NCBI RefSeq assembly: GCF_014107495.1
Contig: NZ_CP041969.1
Span: 2,043,001 to 2,107,000 of the forward strand
DNA length: 64,000 bases
Reading direction: 5' to 3'
From: Cohnella cholangitidis
Lineage (GTDB): Bacteria; Bacillota; Bacilli; Paenibacillales; Paenibacillaceae
Part shown: piece after piece, positions 24,843-32,975 of the stretch
Layout: every line of letters starts with the position of its first letter
How positions within the stretch are numbered: position 1 is the stretch's first letter
Position numbers and translations under genes: made by a program
The notes under the pieces: model-generated
What the model saw: only the letters and a program-made list of their open reading frames with translations
What the model was told of the DNA's origin: nothing
Database searches by the model: none

Positions 24843-25042
24843 TTCGTTTTCCTCCCGGCTTCTCTGGTTGTCGGTAAACCATTGTTGTCGGAAATCAATA
24901 TAACACATCTGTTTTTACCGATATTTTTCCAAGGAGAGCGCAAACGCGGCCGTCAAAGCGCTTTTCAGCTTTTCTTAGAAAAGAGTTAGAAAACGTTAAT
25001 GTTTCGAAAAAAGCTAGAATCGAAAAAAATCGGAACTTTGTA

Positions 25043-25070
25043 TTGTAAAACCGTAAATTCCGAGTATAAT
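25043..25070 (+). promoter_or_regulatory. Promoter of the 120-residue protein gene
   Basis: TTGTAA (25043-25048), 16 bases, TATAAT (25065-25070). It lies about 40 bases upstream of the gene start at 25109 and fits sigma-A. Confidence 0.55.
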
Positions 25071-25108
25071 ACTAGGTATATAGATCATAAGCGTCAGGAG
25101 ATGCCAAC

Positions 25109-25471
25109 ATGACCCAATCGAACAACCGAATCGCCAGCCAATGGATCGATGATCAGCTTGATATATACAGCCTTGCCGTTCGCCTTGGAGATCGGGGTTG
25201 GCAGGATCAAATCCTGGAGCGCTTACGCAACAAAGACGAGCACATTCAACGCGAAACCCGGTATCAGGCTTGGGAAGCTTTATGGGCCCGGTTCGACGAG
25301 ATCAACCGTAAAATTCTGGGGATATACGAGCAGCTTCATACGAGCGAGAACGAGAGTCATAAAGAAAGCTTACGGGAACAAGCGTGGGAACTTCGGAACT
25401 TGCGCGTTCAGATCGGCATGAAGCTGAGAGAGAGCCAATCCGGCATCTCCAACGTTCTGCAAAGAGGATAA
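25109..25471 (+). CDS. Hypothetical helical protein, 120 residues
   Basis: Not recognised as a named family. The protein is almost all predicted helix, rich in Glu, Arg, Gln and Leu (DQILERLRNKDEHIQRE, then HKESLREQAWELRNLRVQ), and could form a small coiled-coil bundle. No signal peptide, membrane segment or metal motif is seen. It has a clear own promoter and GTCAGGAGATGCCAAC before its ATG, so it is a real single-gene unit. It ends before a terminator shared with the Met-rich gene. Confidence 0.7.
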   Translation: MTQSNNRIASQWIDDQLDIYSLAVRLGDRGWQDQILERLRNKDEHIQRETRYQAWEALWARFDEINRKILGIYEQLHTSENESHKESLREQAWELRNLRVQIGMKLRESQSGISNVLQRG

Positions 25472-25485
25472 TCGGCTTTTAAAAT

Positions 25486-25515
25486 AAAAAAAGGCATGCA
25501 GCGGTCTGCTCTGCC
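25486..25515 (-). terminator. Terminator after the Met-rich gene
   Basis: On the minus strand GGCA-GA-GCAG pairs with CTGC-A-TGCC around an ACCG loop, followed by seven T residues. Convergent with the gene ending at 25471, so it may act on both. Confidence 0.55.
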
Positions 25516-25570
25516 ATGAAACTTATGGGTCTGAGGAATGGTCAAGATTCCTTCAGCCGTCGCTGCAATC

Positions 25571-25786
25571 TTACATCGAAGTTTGTTTCATATCGCGCAT
25601 CATGCCCATCATCATGGTGGTCATTTCGTCGCACTCTTGCATTTTGCTCATCATCATGTCCATATCCATGCCGTCCATCATTTTCATTTCCATCATGTTG
25701 TCCATCATCATTTTCATGCATTTCATCTTGCACATCATTTCTTCCATGCACATGTTCATCATCATGTTCATCGCCATTTTCTCCAT
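25571..25786 (-). CDS. Methionine-rich 71-residue protein (34 Met, 4 Cys)
   Basis: A striking mini-protein: 34 of 71 residues are Met (48%), with four Cys (13, 19, 23, 52) and Lys/Asp/Glu between them. The ATG is preceded by GGAGGTGAGAAGAC, an excellent ribosome site, and the frame ends at a TAA before a terminator, so translation is credible. Met/Cys clusters such as MCMEEMMCKMKCMKMMM resemble soft-metal (Cu+ or Ag+) binding segments. There is no signal peptide, so it would act in the cytoplasm. A metal exporter gene is its upstream neighbour. The metal role is inference; it might instead be a Met/sulfur store or an oxidation sink. Confidence 0.75.
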   Translation of the reverse strand: MEKMAMNMMMNMCMEEMMCKMKCMKMMMDNMMEMKMMDGMDMDMMMSKMQECDEMTTMMMGMMRDMKQTSM

Positions 25787-25830
25787 GTCTTCTCACCTCC
25801 GCTACTTATTGGCATTGCTTTCCCTTGTCT

Positions 25831-25859
25831 AAGTTACACTATTTCTTGCCCAAGATCAA
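25831..25859 (-). promoter_or_regulatory. Putative promoter with dyad, Met-rich gene
   Basis: On the minus strand TTGATC (25854-25859), 17 bases, TAACTT (25831-25836). Inside the spacer lies the dyad TCTTG-GG-CAAGA (25844-25855), placed as in promoters controlled by MerR-type or other dimeric metal regulators. The -10 is weak, which fits an activator-dependent promoter. Confidence 0.4.
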
Positions 25860-25962
25860 CAACTTTTTATTGATTTGATAAAAAAAATATGATATAAATA
25901 AAGATTGCCGTTTTTATTTCGAGTAATCCGGTTGGATTTATTCCCTTGGTCGGAATGAATCG

Positions 25963-26007
25963 AAAAAGCCCGAGACCCCTTGTAATTCTAGGGTTTCGGG
26001 CTTTTTT
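25963..26007. terminator. Terminator after the CDF transporter gene
   Basis: AAAAAGCCCGAGACCC and GGGTTTCGGGCTTTTTT form a long stem with a 12-base loop and T tracts in both directions. It separates the transporter gene from the Met-rich gene. Confidence 0.85.
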
Positions 26008-26040
26008 CGGGTTTTGCGGGTGTTATACGTTGCACATACG

Positions 26041-27150
26041 TTATACCTTTAACTCAGAATGTTGGATGGATGAGGTTTCTATTTGAATGGTCGTGTGCTG
26101 GATTTTGAAACGCTCCTCAATCAATCGAATCGCTTGTTGTAAAATAGCTTGATTATCCGACTCGTCAGAGACGAGCAGATGGCAGCTGAGCGAATCCATC
26201 CCGGACGTAATCGTCCAAATATGCAGGTCGTGAACGTCTAGCACGCCTTGGATTTCGGTTAACGTCGATTTGACCTGCTCTTGGTTAACCGTAATCGGCG
26301 TACCTTCCATCAGAATATGGACGGTATGCTTAACGACTCCCCATGCTCCCTTCAGGATCAACAAGGAGACTAGTACGCTAATAATGGGGTCGGCTAAATA
26401 CCAATCGAAAACAAGCATGATCAATCCAGCCGCTATCGCCCCTACGGATCCGAGAGCATCCCCAAGCACATGAAGGTATGCGCTTCGAAGATTGAGATTG
26501 TTCTTCACGTCTCCTTTTCTTAGCAATGCCCAGGCGCTCATCAAATTGGCGATCAATCCGACGGATGCGATAAGGATCATCGACAGGCTGGAGACTTCGG
26601 GCGGATGACCAAACCGATTGAATGCTTCCCACATAATAAATCCCGCGATTACAAACAGCGTAACGCCATTGAACAAAGCCGCTAATATTTCGAAGCGGTA
26701 GAAGCCGTAGGTTTTGTTAGGGGATGCCGGTTTCGTCGCGAACCAGAAAGCGACCAGGCTTAAGGCCAACGAGCTCGCGTCGCTCAGCATGTGGCCGGAA
26801 TCGGACAGCAAAGCAAGGCTATTCGTCAGAAGCCCGCCCGCGAACTCCAGGATCATGATTGCCGCAGTGATAACAAGAGCGATCGCAAGTCCCCGTTTGT
26901 TGCCTTCGCGTCCGGCGTCATGATGATGATGCCCTAACCCATGATGGTGATGGTGGTGCCCGTGCCCATGATCGTGGCCGTGCGCATGATCGTGGTTGTG
27001 ATTATGGTTGTGATTGTCTTGCTCGTTATCATCGTGTGAATGGCCTTCGCAACGGGCGTGGTTATCCTCGTGGCGAGAATGATCATCCTTCGGCAAACTT
27101 TGTCTGTCATGCTCTCGTTCGTTTTGACCATGCTTATGTTTGTCGTTCAT
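26041..27150 (-). CDS. czcD: Cation diffusion facilitator (CzcD/ZitB type) with His-rich N-terminus
   Basis: A 369-residue CDF exporter. The first 85 residues are dense in His (runs such as DHAHGHDHGHGHHHHHHGLG), a flexible zinc-binding tail. Six helices follow, with the metal site of helix 2 in LLSDSGHMLSDASSL and that of helix 5 in YLHVLGDALGSVGA; the cytoplasmic C-terminal domain carries DVHDLHIWTI. The HxxxD pattern in helices 2 and 5 fits Zn2+/Co2+/Cd2+ export in exchange for protons. AGGGATAAGGTT precedes the ATG. A repressor-type operator overlaps its promoter. Confidence 0.93.
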   Translation of the reverse strand: MNDKHKHGQNEREHDRQSLPKDDHSRHEDNHARCEGHSHDDNEQDNHNHNHNHDHAHGHDHGHGHHHHHHGLGHHHHDAGREGNKRGLAIALVITAAIMILEFAGGLLTNSLALLSDSGHMLSDASSLALSLVAFWFATKPASPNKTYGFYRFEILAALFNGVTLFVIAGFIMWEAFNRFGHPPEVSSLSMILIASVGLIANLMSAWALLRKGDVKNNLNLRSAYLHVLGDALGSVGAIAAGLIMLVFDWYLADPIISVLVSLLILKGAWGVVKHTVHILMEGTPITVNQEQVKSTLTEIQGVLDVHDLHIWTITSGMDSLSCHLLVSDESDNQAILQQAIRLIEERFKIQHTTIQIETSSIQHSELKV

Positions 27151-27169
27151 AACCTTATCCCTACTTTAC

Positions 27170-27221
27170 ATATGAATATATGCTCATATATAGTATGAAT
27201 CATCGCCGATGTTTCTGTCAA
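27170..27221 (-). promoter_or_regulatory. Promoter and ArsR/CzrA-type operator of the CDF gene
   Basis: On the minus strand TTGACA (27216-27221, perfect), 18 bases, CATACT (27192-27197). Directly downstream is the inverted repeat ATATGA-N8-TCATAT (27170-27189), the shape recognised by ArsR-family metal repressors such as CzrA and SmtB. No arsR gene is in the window, so the repressor is coded elsewhere. Confidence 0.6.
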
Positions 27222-27337
27222 TAACATTCCCATATTATTCATAACAAGCATAAGTCGCTCTCGGCATCCTAAGTTTCCGCCAAACCGTCGAACCTTTTCC
27301 GACCTTTTTTCGTCCAATGCCAAAAGTGCCCATCTTT

Positions 27338-27346
27338 TGATATAAT
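27338..27346 (+). promoter_or_regulatory. Extended -10 element before the AAC(3) gene
   Basis: TGATATAAT (TATAAT at 27341-27346) lies 70 bases before the start. No good -35 box is seen at the normal distance, which is common with extended -10 promoters. Confidence 0.45.
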
Positions 27347-27415
27347 AGTTCGGGAAACCGGTTTCTCGTTACGCGTACGAGCGAGATTACCCAATTATTA
27401 TTGGAGGCTGCAATC

Positions 27416-28219
27416 ATGGCGAAATCTGCGGAGAACAGAGTCATCTTAACGAAAGATCAACTAATCGAACAATTCAGAAACTGCGGGGTAGCCGAGGGAC
27501 AGACGATATTCGTGCACACTTCTCTAAGCAGCATTGGGTTTATCGTCGGAGGAGCGGAAACGCTTATCCGTTCGTTGCTCGAAATCGTCGGCGTGGAAGG
27601 AACGTTGATGATGCCTTCCCAAACGTGGAAAAACCTTGACCCTTCCACCGGAGTTCACTGGGAAGAACCCGTAGAATGGTGGCCGATCATTCGCGAGCAC
27701 TGGCCCGCGTACGACAAAGAGGTAACGCCGGCCATCGGTATGGGCGTAGTCGCCGAGATGTTCAGGAAATGGCCGGGAGCGAAGCGGACGGACCACCCCG
27801 CAAGGTCTGTAGCGGCCGTAGGCAAATATGCCGAATATCTGACCAAGGAGCACGATCTTAGCAATATTTTCGGTAAAGGCTCCCCGGTAGACAAGCTGTA
27901 CGAATTAGATGGGTATGTCTTGTTGATCGGGGTCGGCTACGATAAAAACACGTCCCTGCACTTAGCCGAAGTCAGAGCCGACTTCCCGACGAAGAAGTTT
28001 GCCGATGAGAGCAGCGCCGTGCTCGTAGACGGACAAAGAGTATGGGTGACGTACAACACGCAAGCGGTCGACGACGTGGACTTCGTCAGGCTGGGGAACG
28101 AATACGACCAAGAGGCCAACATCCGCATTCATAAGGTCGGCAATGCCGACGTCCGGTTCATGAAGCAAAGGCCGCTAGTCGATTGGACCGTTAAATGGAT
28201 GGAGAAACATAGAGTATAA
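27416..28219 (+). CDS. AAC(3)-family N-acetyltransferase (YokD-like)
   Basis: A 267-residue member of the antibiotic N-acetyltransferase family. The substrate and CoA region shows VHTSLSSIGFIVGGAETLI near 30-48, EGTLMMPSQTW near 60-70, and the His-containing DHPARSVAAVGKYAE near 125; the late HLAEVRADFPTKK is typical of chromosomal Bacillus forms. Plasmid enzymes of the family acetylate aminoglycosides at the 3-amino group, but chromosomal YokD-type proteins are often weak or act on other amines. ATG 27416 follows TTGGAGGCTGCAATC. The gene has its own extended -10 promoter. Confidence 0.88.
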   Translation: MAKSAENRVILTKDQLIEQFRNCGVAEGQTIFVHTSLSSIGFIVGGAETLIRSLLEIVGVEGTLMMPSQTWKNLDPSTGVHWEEPVEWWPIIREHWPAYDKEVTPAIGMGVVAEMFRKWPGAKRTDHPARSVAAVGKYAEYLTKEHDLSNIFGKGSPVDKLYELDGYVLLIGVGYDKNTSLHLAEVRADFPTKKFADESSAVLVDGQRVWVTYNTQAVDDVDFVRLGNEYDQEANIRIHKVGNADVRFMKQRPLVDWTVKWMEKHRV

Positions 28220-28560
28220 CGGTACCGCGTGCCGCTATTGCAGCGGAATTTCCGGCCGGGGCTCGATTAGCGGCACCGCGTGCCGTTATTGCAGGTGAAT
28301 TGCCGGCCGGGGCTCGATTAACGGCACCGCGTGCCGTTATTGCAGGTGAATTGCCAGCGTAGGCTCGATTAACGGCACCGCGTGCCGTTATTGCAGCGAA
28401 ATAGCCGGCCGGGGCTCGATTAGCGGCACCGCGTGCCGTTATTGCAGGTGAATTGCCGGCCGGGGCTCGATTAGCGGCACCTCGTGCCGTTATTGCGAGC
28501 CCATCGGGCCATTTATCGCATTTAAAACGCAAATAGCGGCACTGCGTGCCGCTATTTGCT
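28215..28560. repeat. Tandem array of seven hairpin units, 51-bp period
   Basis: The core CGGCAC-CGC-GTGCCG recurs starting at 28220, 28271, 28322, 28373, 28424 and 28475, exactly 51 bases apart, with a seventh at 28537. Each core is a palindrome extended to TAACGGCAC...GTGCCGTTA in good copies. The connecting part (GCAGGTGAATTGCCGGCCGGGGCTCGAT) is also conserved, so whole units were duplicated in tandem. This fills the 352-base space between the AAC(3) and ROK genes, and no other feature is seen there. Because 51 is divisible by three, the minus strand shows a 17-residue repeat that is not a credible gene. Confidence 0.9.
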
Positions 28561-28571
28561 TCGTCGTTATA

Positions 28572-29459
28572 TTAAGCTCGCGCTTCCTCGTACGCCCTCA
28601 ACCCGAGCGCGATCGAGCCGGTTAAGCCCGCGTTATCGCCGAGTCCCGGAGGTACTATATAGCCGTCGATGCCCCCCGCTTCAAGCGCCTCGGCGACTAC
28701 GTAGCCTTTCAGATTGGACCGGACTTGTTCGCGGATAAGCGGGAACAATTGCATCTGATGCATGACGCCGCCGCCTAGAATAATCTTCTTCGGCGAGAGG
28801 AGCAGAATCGCGCTCGCTAACGCTTGCCCGATGTAGAAAGCTTCCATCTCCCACGCCGGATGATCGGCTGGCAGCTCGCTGCCTTTTACGCGCCACCTGG
28901 CTTCGATGGCAGGTCCCGCGGCCATCCCTTCCAAGCAATCCCCGTGATACGGGCATTTGCCCTCGTAAGTGTCTTGCGGATGACGGCGGGTCAGCACGTG
29001 GCCGCCTTCCGGATGCACCAAACCGTGTACCATTTTGCCTTCGGTGAAGACGCCGACGCCTACTCCCGTACCGATCGTATAGTAGAGGCAGCTATCCAGC
29101 CCTCGGGCCGCGCCCCAAGTCGCTTCCCCCAGCGCCGCCGCGTTTACGTCCGTATCCCATTCCATCGGAACGTCAAAAACTTTCTTCAGCTCCGGGAGCA
29201 CGGGATAGTTCGTCCAACCCGGCTTCGGAGTCGTCGTGACGTATCCATACCGCGGGCTGTTCCGATCAATATCGATCGGACCGAACGAACCGATTCCGAT
29301 CGCATCGACTTGCTTATCCTTGAAATAAGCGATTACTTGGGCGAGCGTCTTCTCGGGCTGCTCCGTCGGAAAGCTGATCCGCTCCAACACTTCGCCCTTC
29401 TCGTTCCCGATTCCGCATACGAACTTCGTTCCGCCCGCTTCAATCGCACCTATGATCAA
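28572..29459 (-). CDS. ROK-family sugar kinase (fructokinase-like)
   Basis: A 295-residue ROK kinase. ATP-binding motif GAIEAGGTKFVCGIG starts at residue 4. The catalytic region is GSFGPIDIDRNSP near 57-70, and the zinc-binding signature HPQDTYEGKCPYHGDCLEG lies near 160-178. The His and three Cys of that signature, and the near end GGGVMHQMQLFPLI, are as in Bacillus fructokinase GmuE/YdhR. It should phosphorylate fructose or a related hexose. The threonine synthase gene lies 31 bases upstream on the same strand, an odd but possible cotranscription. The sugar is inferred. Confidence 0.9.
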   Translation of the reverse strand: MIIGAIEAGGTKFVCGIGNEKGEVLERISFPTEQPEKTLAQVIAYFKDKQVDAIGIGSFGPIDIDRNSPRYGYVTTTPKPGWTNYPVLPELKKVFDVPMEWDTDVNAAALGEATWGAARGLDSCLYYTIGTGVGVGVFTEGKMVHGLVHPEGGHVLTRRHPQDTYEGKCPYHGDCLEGMAAGPAIEARWRVKGSELPADHPAWEMEAFYIGQALASAILLLSPKKIILGGGVMHQMQLFPLIREQVRSNLKGYVVAEALEAGGIDGYIVPPGLGDNAGLTGSIALGLRAYEEARA

Positions 29460-29490
29460 CCTGTTCTCCCCCTGTCCACTGCCGTAAAAG

Positions 29491-30888
29491 TTAAATCCGA
29501 TAGAAGCCTTCCAACTGCGCCGCGATCTCTGCCTTGGCGTTATCGACGACCACTTGTCGTTGCGGTTTGTCGAACAGCGCTTGAATCCGCTCGGGGAACG
29601 TCTGCTCGATGCCGATCAAACGAATCGCCTCGTCGAATTTGGCCGGATGAGCCGTTGCCAGCGAGACGAATGCGCCGTCGCCTTTGTTACCCGCGCTTTC
29701 GTAAGCCGCGATCCCGCATGCGGAATGCGGGTCAAGCAAATAGCCATATCGCTCCTGATAAGCCTGTATCGTATCGAGGCATTCCGCGTTCCCAACGCTG
29801 TAAGCCGTCATATCCTGCTGGATGCGCGCGACTTCTTCTGCCGTGAAGGTAAGCTGCCCCTCCGCCTTGAATTTCTCCATGCGCGCGGATACTTCGCCCG
29901 CATTCTCTCCTAGGAAGTAATACAAGTAACGCTCGAAGTTGCTTGCGATCTGAATGTCCATGGACGGACTGTGCGTCATGCGGAACCCTTCCGGCTTGTA
30001 TACGCCCTCGCGAATAAACCGCTCAAGAATGTTGTTCTCGTTCGTGGCCAATACTAGCTGCTTGATCGGCACTCCCATTTTCTTGGCCAAATAACCGGAG
30101 AAAATATTGCCGAAGTTGCCCGTAGGGATGCTGAAGTTAACGCCGTCCGCTCTCGTCTTTTCGGGCAGCTGCAAGTAAGCGTAGAAATAATAAACCGATT
30201 GCGCCAAAATGCGCACGAAGTTAATGGAGTTAATCGCGCGTAAATGATATTTCGTCTTGAATGAAATGTCCGCGAACAGCTCCTTGATAATCTGCTGGCA
30301 ATCGTCGAAGTTCCCGTTAACCGCCAGATTCAACACGTTGTCGTCCTGCACGGTCGTCATTTGCAGTTCTTGAACGCGGCTGACCTTGCCGTTCGGGTGG
30401 AGAATGCAAATCTGGATGCCTTCCTTGCCGCTAACGCTGCTGATGGCGGATGCCCCGGTGTCCCCGGAAGTCGCGCCGAGGATGTTGATGACTTTGTTCT
30501 GCTTCTTCGCCACGTAGGCGTACAGATTGCCCATGAACTGCAAGGCGACGTCCTTGAACGCGAAAGTCGGACCGTGGAATAGCTCAAGAACGTGCAGGGA
30601 GTCGTTTAAGGTCGTTAAAGGCAACACGGCCGGGCTCGTGAAGCCGGCATAGCTGTCTTGAATGAGCGTCCGCAAATCTTGCTCGGGAATCTCGTCGTTC
30701 GTGAATAACGAAAATACTTCCAGCATGAGATCCTGATAAGACAGCTTGGACCATGCTTTCAATTGCCCTGCCGTAACGGTAGGAATCGTCTCCGGAACGA
30801 TCAGCCCTCCGTCTTCTCCCAGTCCCATTAGGAACATATCGATAAAGCCGATCGGCGCTACTTTTCCTCTCGTGCTTATGTACTTCAT
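29491..30888 (-). CDS. thrC: Threonine synthase
   Basis: A 465-residue PLP enzyme of the longer threonine synthase class. It opens with MKYISTRG and the DGGLIVPE block. The PLP lysine is in FHGPTFAFKDVALQFMGN (Lys about 112), and the phosphate-cradle motif is LGATSGDTGASAISSV (about 143-158). It turns O-phosphohomoserine into threonine and phosphate. The length and the N-terminal domain match the yeast/E. coli type rather than the short Bacillus subtilis ThrC. No hom or thrB genes lie beside it. No T-box or threonine leader peptide was seen upstream. Confidence 0.94.
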   Translation of the reverse strand: MKYISTRGKVAPIGFIDMFLMGLGEDGGLIVPETIPTVTAGQLKAWSKLSYQDLMLEVFSLFTNDEIPEQDLRTLIQDSYAGFTSPAVLPLTTLNDSLHVLELFHGPTFAFKDVALQFMGNLYAYVAKKQNKVINILGATSGDTGASAISSVSGKEGIQICILHPNGKVSRVQELQMTTVQDDNVLNLAVNGNFDDCQQIIKELFADISFKTKYHLRAINSINFVRILAQSVYYFYAYLQLPEKTRADGVNFSIPTGNFGNIFSGYLAKKMGVPIKQLVLATNENNILERFIREGVYKPEGFRMTHSPSMDIQIASNFERYLYYFLGENAGEVSARMEKFKAEGQLTFTAEEVARIQQDMTAYSVGNAECLDTIQAYQERYGYLLDPHSACGIAAYESAGNKGDGAFVSLATAHPAKFDEAIRLIGIEQTFPERIQALFDKPQRQVVVDNAKAEIAAQLEGFYRI

Positions 30889-30969
30889 CGCGTATTTCTC
30901 TCCTCGTTATGAATTATTCTTCATCCATTGTGGACGAAAGCGAACATAATTTCAACAATTGCGTATCCG

Positions 30970-31908
30970 CTATTCGCAGACGAGCACCTGACGGGTAAAT
31001 TTCCCTTTGTTCACCGTGCAGCGGTCCTGGATCTTAAAGCCGGCTTCCAAGATGATCGAGTCCATCTCTTCCACCGTAACGACGACAAGTCTCGCCGCGA
31101 ATTTCCTTGCGCTGGCCAGCATTTCCCGTTTCTCCCCAAGGGATAGCACGGAACACAGATTGTACGGCATATCCAATATCGCGACGTCGTAACTCTCGGT
31201 AATCTCCCTCATATCGCCTAGCGTAACTGTAGCCGAACCGTACTCGAAAAACGCCACGTTCTCCCTTGCCCCAATGGCCGCCAGCGGATTTATTTCCCTT
31301 CCCGCGATATCGATGCCCATCGACAATGCTTCCACGAGTACCGTCCCGATTCCGCAGCAAGGGTCGATCGCCCGCACTCCTTCTATACGAGGGACGGCTA
31401 TGTTGACGACCGCCCTCGCGACTCGGGTGCTTAGCGCCGTAGAATATTTACGCGGTTTATCGTTGTGCTTTAACCATGCCGCCTCCCCGTGAACCAACTC
31501 CCCTAGCCGCCAACGTCCGTCTATTCGGGCAAAGCCGAATTCCCGATCGGGCTTGCGCATTTCCGCTCTTCCGCGGAACCGCGAGCCGATCTCCCGTTCC
31601 ATCGCCCGTTTCTCGTCGTATTCGAACTTCGCCTTTTCTCCGGGATCGTAATTGTCTATAGCCAGCACCTTGAAAGTCGATTGCCCCAGCTCGATATCGC
31701 CTGCTCGCTCGGCGAGTTCCCGCAAACTATCGGCCTCGAACAGTATTTTTATTCTCATCTTTATAAAAGGGCTTCGCCCCGGTTCCACTTCAATCGGACT
31801 CCGCAGCAAATTGTATCGGCTCTCGTCCCCGAACAACGCGCGCATCTCCAGCATGCTTAATGGGCGTTCCTCTTCATTGGAGGCGAAAGCGTATAGGTAA
31901 TCGTTCAT
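30970..31908 (-). CDS. SAM-dependent methyltransferase, TRM11/RlmL-like
   Basis: A 312-residue methyltransferase. The N-terminal half (1-150) is a TRM11-type substrate domain. The SAM motif I follows as AIDPCCGIGTVLVEALSMG near 184-202, and the catalytic motif IV reads LDMPYNLCSVLS near 256, a DPPY-like tetrad altered to DMPY. Such DxPY motifs point to N-methylation of a base, most likely guanine in tRNA or rRNA. AAAGGATGG precedes the ATG. It stands alone between thrC and a divergent isomerase gene. The exact RNA target is unknown. Confidence 0.82.
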   Translation of the reverse strand: MNDYLYAFASNEEERPLSMLEMRALFGDESRYNLLRSPIEVEPGRSPFIKMRIKILFEADSLRELAERAGDIELGQSTFKVLAIDNYDPGEKAKFEYDEKRAMEREIGSRFRGRAEMRKPDREFGFARIDGRWRLGELVHGEAAWLKHNDKPRKYSTALSTRVARAVVNIAVPRIEGVRAIDPCCGIGTVLVEALSMGIDIAGREINPLAAIGARENVAFFEYGSATVTLGDMREITESYDVAILDMPYNLCSVLSLGEKREMLASARKFAARLVVVTVEEMDSIILEAGFKIQDRCTVNKGKFTRQVLVCE

Positions 31909-32065
31909 GCGAATCCATCCTTTGTCGGCAACGCTCTATCCTATAGTAAGATACCATTCCCGAAGAGCAAAAAACACCACAAATTAACCACATTAGAGGT
32001 TAGAAAACCGAGAAAAATTGAACTACTATAAATGAATAATAGATTGGAAAAGAGAGGGATGCCGC

Positions 32066-32893
32066 GTGTCTTATTTATCCGTAAGCACTTGGAGCCTGCA
32101 CCGGTTGCTTGGCCCCTTACGTTGGACGTTCTGGGACGCCGAAACCGGGACGCATCGGACGCATGTGCAGGATCAGCCCCAAATTCATGCGTTGCTTGAA
32201 TTGCCGGAGCAAGCCGCCAAACGAGGATATCGGGCTGTCGAGATTTGCCACTTCCATTTCCCGGCGACGGACGAGAGTTATTTAATGCAGCTTCGGAAAT
32301 CTTTCGCCGATGCCGGCGTTTCCTTCGACACGCTCCTCCTTGATTACGGGGGTCTCACGACGACGGACGAAACCCGTAGTTCGGCCGACCAGCAACTGTT
32401 CCGCGATTGGATCGACGTTGCTTCCCTATGCGGCGCCAAGCAAATCCGCTTGATCGCGGGGGAAGCCGCTCCTGCCGATGCCTCGGCGATTCGGCAATCG
32501 GCCATGGCTCTCTCTAAGCTGAACGAATATGCGGCTACCCGCAACGTGCGAGTCGTTACGGAGAACTTCAAGGAGCTGACTTCAACGGGAGAGAGCTGTC
32601 TGAAATTATTGGGCGAGACGGGGAACGCGGTACGAATGATTACGGATTTCGGCAATTTCCACGGGGAAAATAAGTACGGCGAGATTGCCTCGACTACTCC
32701 TTACAGCGTGTCCATTCACGCCAAAGCCGCATACGACGAATCCGGCAATCCCGACGAGACCGAATTCAAGCGATGCCTTGATGCCGTTAAGCGTACCGGT
32801 TACGACGGCGCATTCGTCCTCATCTATGACGGTCCGGGCGATATGTGGCAAGGTCTTGAGCGGATAAAGCAAATTGTTCAACTTTACTTATGA
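32066..32893 (+). CDS. Sugar phosphate isomerase/epimerase-like TIM-barrel protein
   Basis: A 275-residue protein of the xylose-isomerase-like AP-endonuclease 2 superfamily. It starts with SVSTWSLHRLLGPL, has the first acidic side VVTENFKELTSTGES near 160, the metal ligand region ITDFGNFHG near 191, SIHAKAA near 213 and a late GYDGAFVLIYDG. These Glu/Asp/His residues line one metal-bound active site. Members isomerise inositol derivatives, sugars or hydroxypyruvate. The start is GTG at 32066, with AGAGAGGG 7 bases before it. The gene stands alone with its own terminator, so the substrate cannot be told. Confidence 0.87.
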   Translation: MSYLSVSTWSLHRLLGPLRWTFWDAETGTHRTHVQDQPQIHALLELPEQAAKRGYRAVEICHFHFPATDESYLMQLRKSFADAGVSFDTLLLDYGGLTTTDETRSSADQQLFRDWIDVASLCGAKQIRLIAGEAAPADASAIRQSAMALSKLNEYAATRNVRVVTENFKELTSTGESCLKLLGETGNAVRMITDFGNFHGENKYGEIASTTPYSVSIHAKAAYDESGNPDETEFKRCLDAVKRTGYDGAFVLIYDGPGDMWQGLERIKQIVQLYL

Positions 32894-32899
32894 AAAACA

Positions 32900-32946
32900 G
32901 AGAGCCTTCAACCTCCGCATCCCAGGCGGAACGAAGGCTCCTCTCT
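32900..32946. terminator. Terminator between isomerase-like and glycosidase-like genes
   Basis: AGAGCCTTC (about 32901-32909) pairs with GAAGGCTCCTCTC (32933-32945), with an inner CCGC/GCGG pair. It separates two convergent genes. Confidence 0.7.
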
Positions 32947-32975
32947 CATTAACGGATCAGCGTCCCGAAAATATT

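Noticed and set aside
24843..25042. c-di-AMP (ydaO) riboswitch before the NlpC/P60 gene
   Set aside because: Such switches often control wall hydrolases, but the leader is short and lacks the conserved elements.
28191..28532. 113-residue frame on the minus strand with a 17-residue repeat (ITARGAANRAPAGNSPA)
   Set aside because: It is a by-product of the 51-bp DNA repeat, whose period is divisible by three; no ribosome site is seen and the DNA palindrome is the conserved element.
28215..28560. Possible CRISPR array
   Set aside because: The parts between the cores are themselves nearly identical rather than unique spacers, and no cas genes are present.
30889..30969. T-box or leader-peptide attenuator before threonine synthase
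   Set aside because: The gap is only about 80 bases, with no T-box core sequence and no terminator hairpin.
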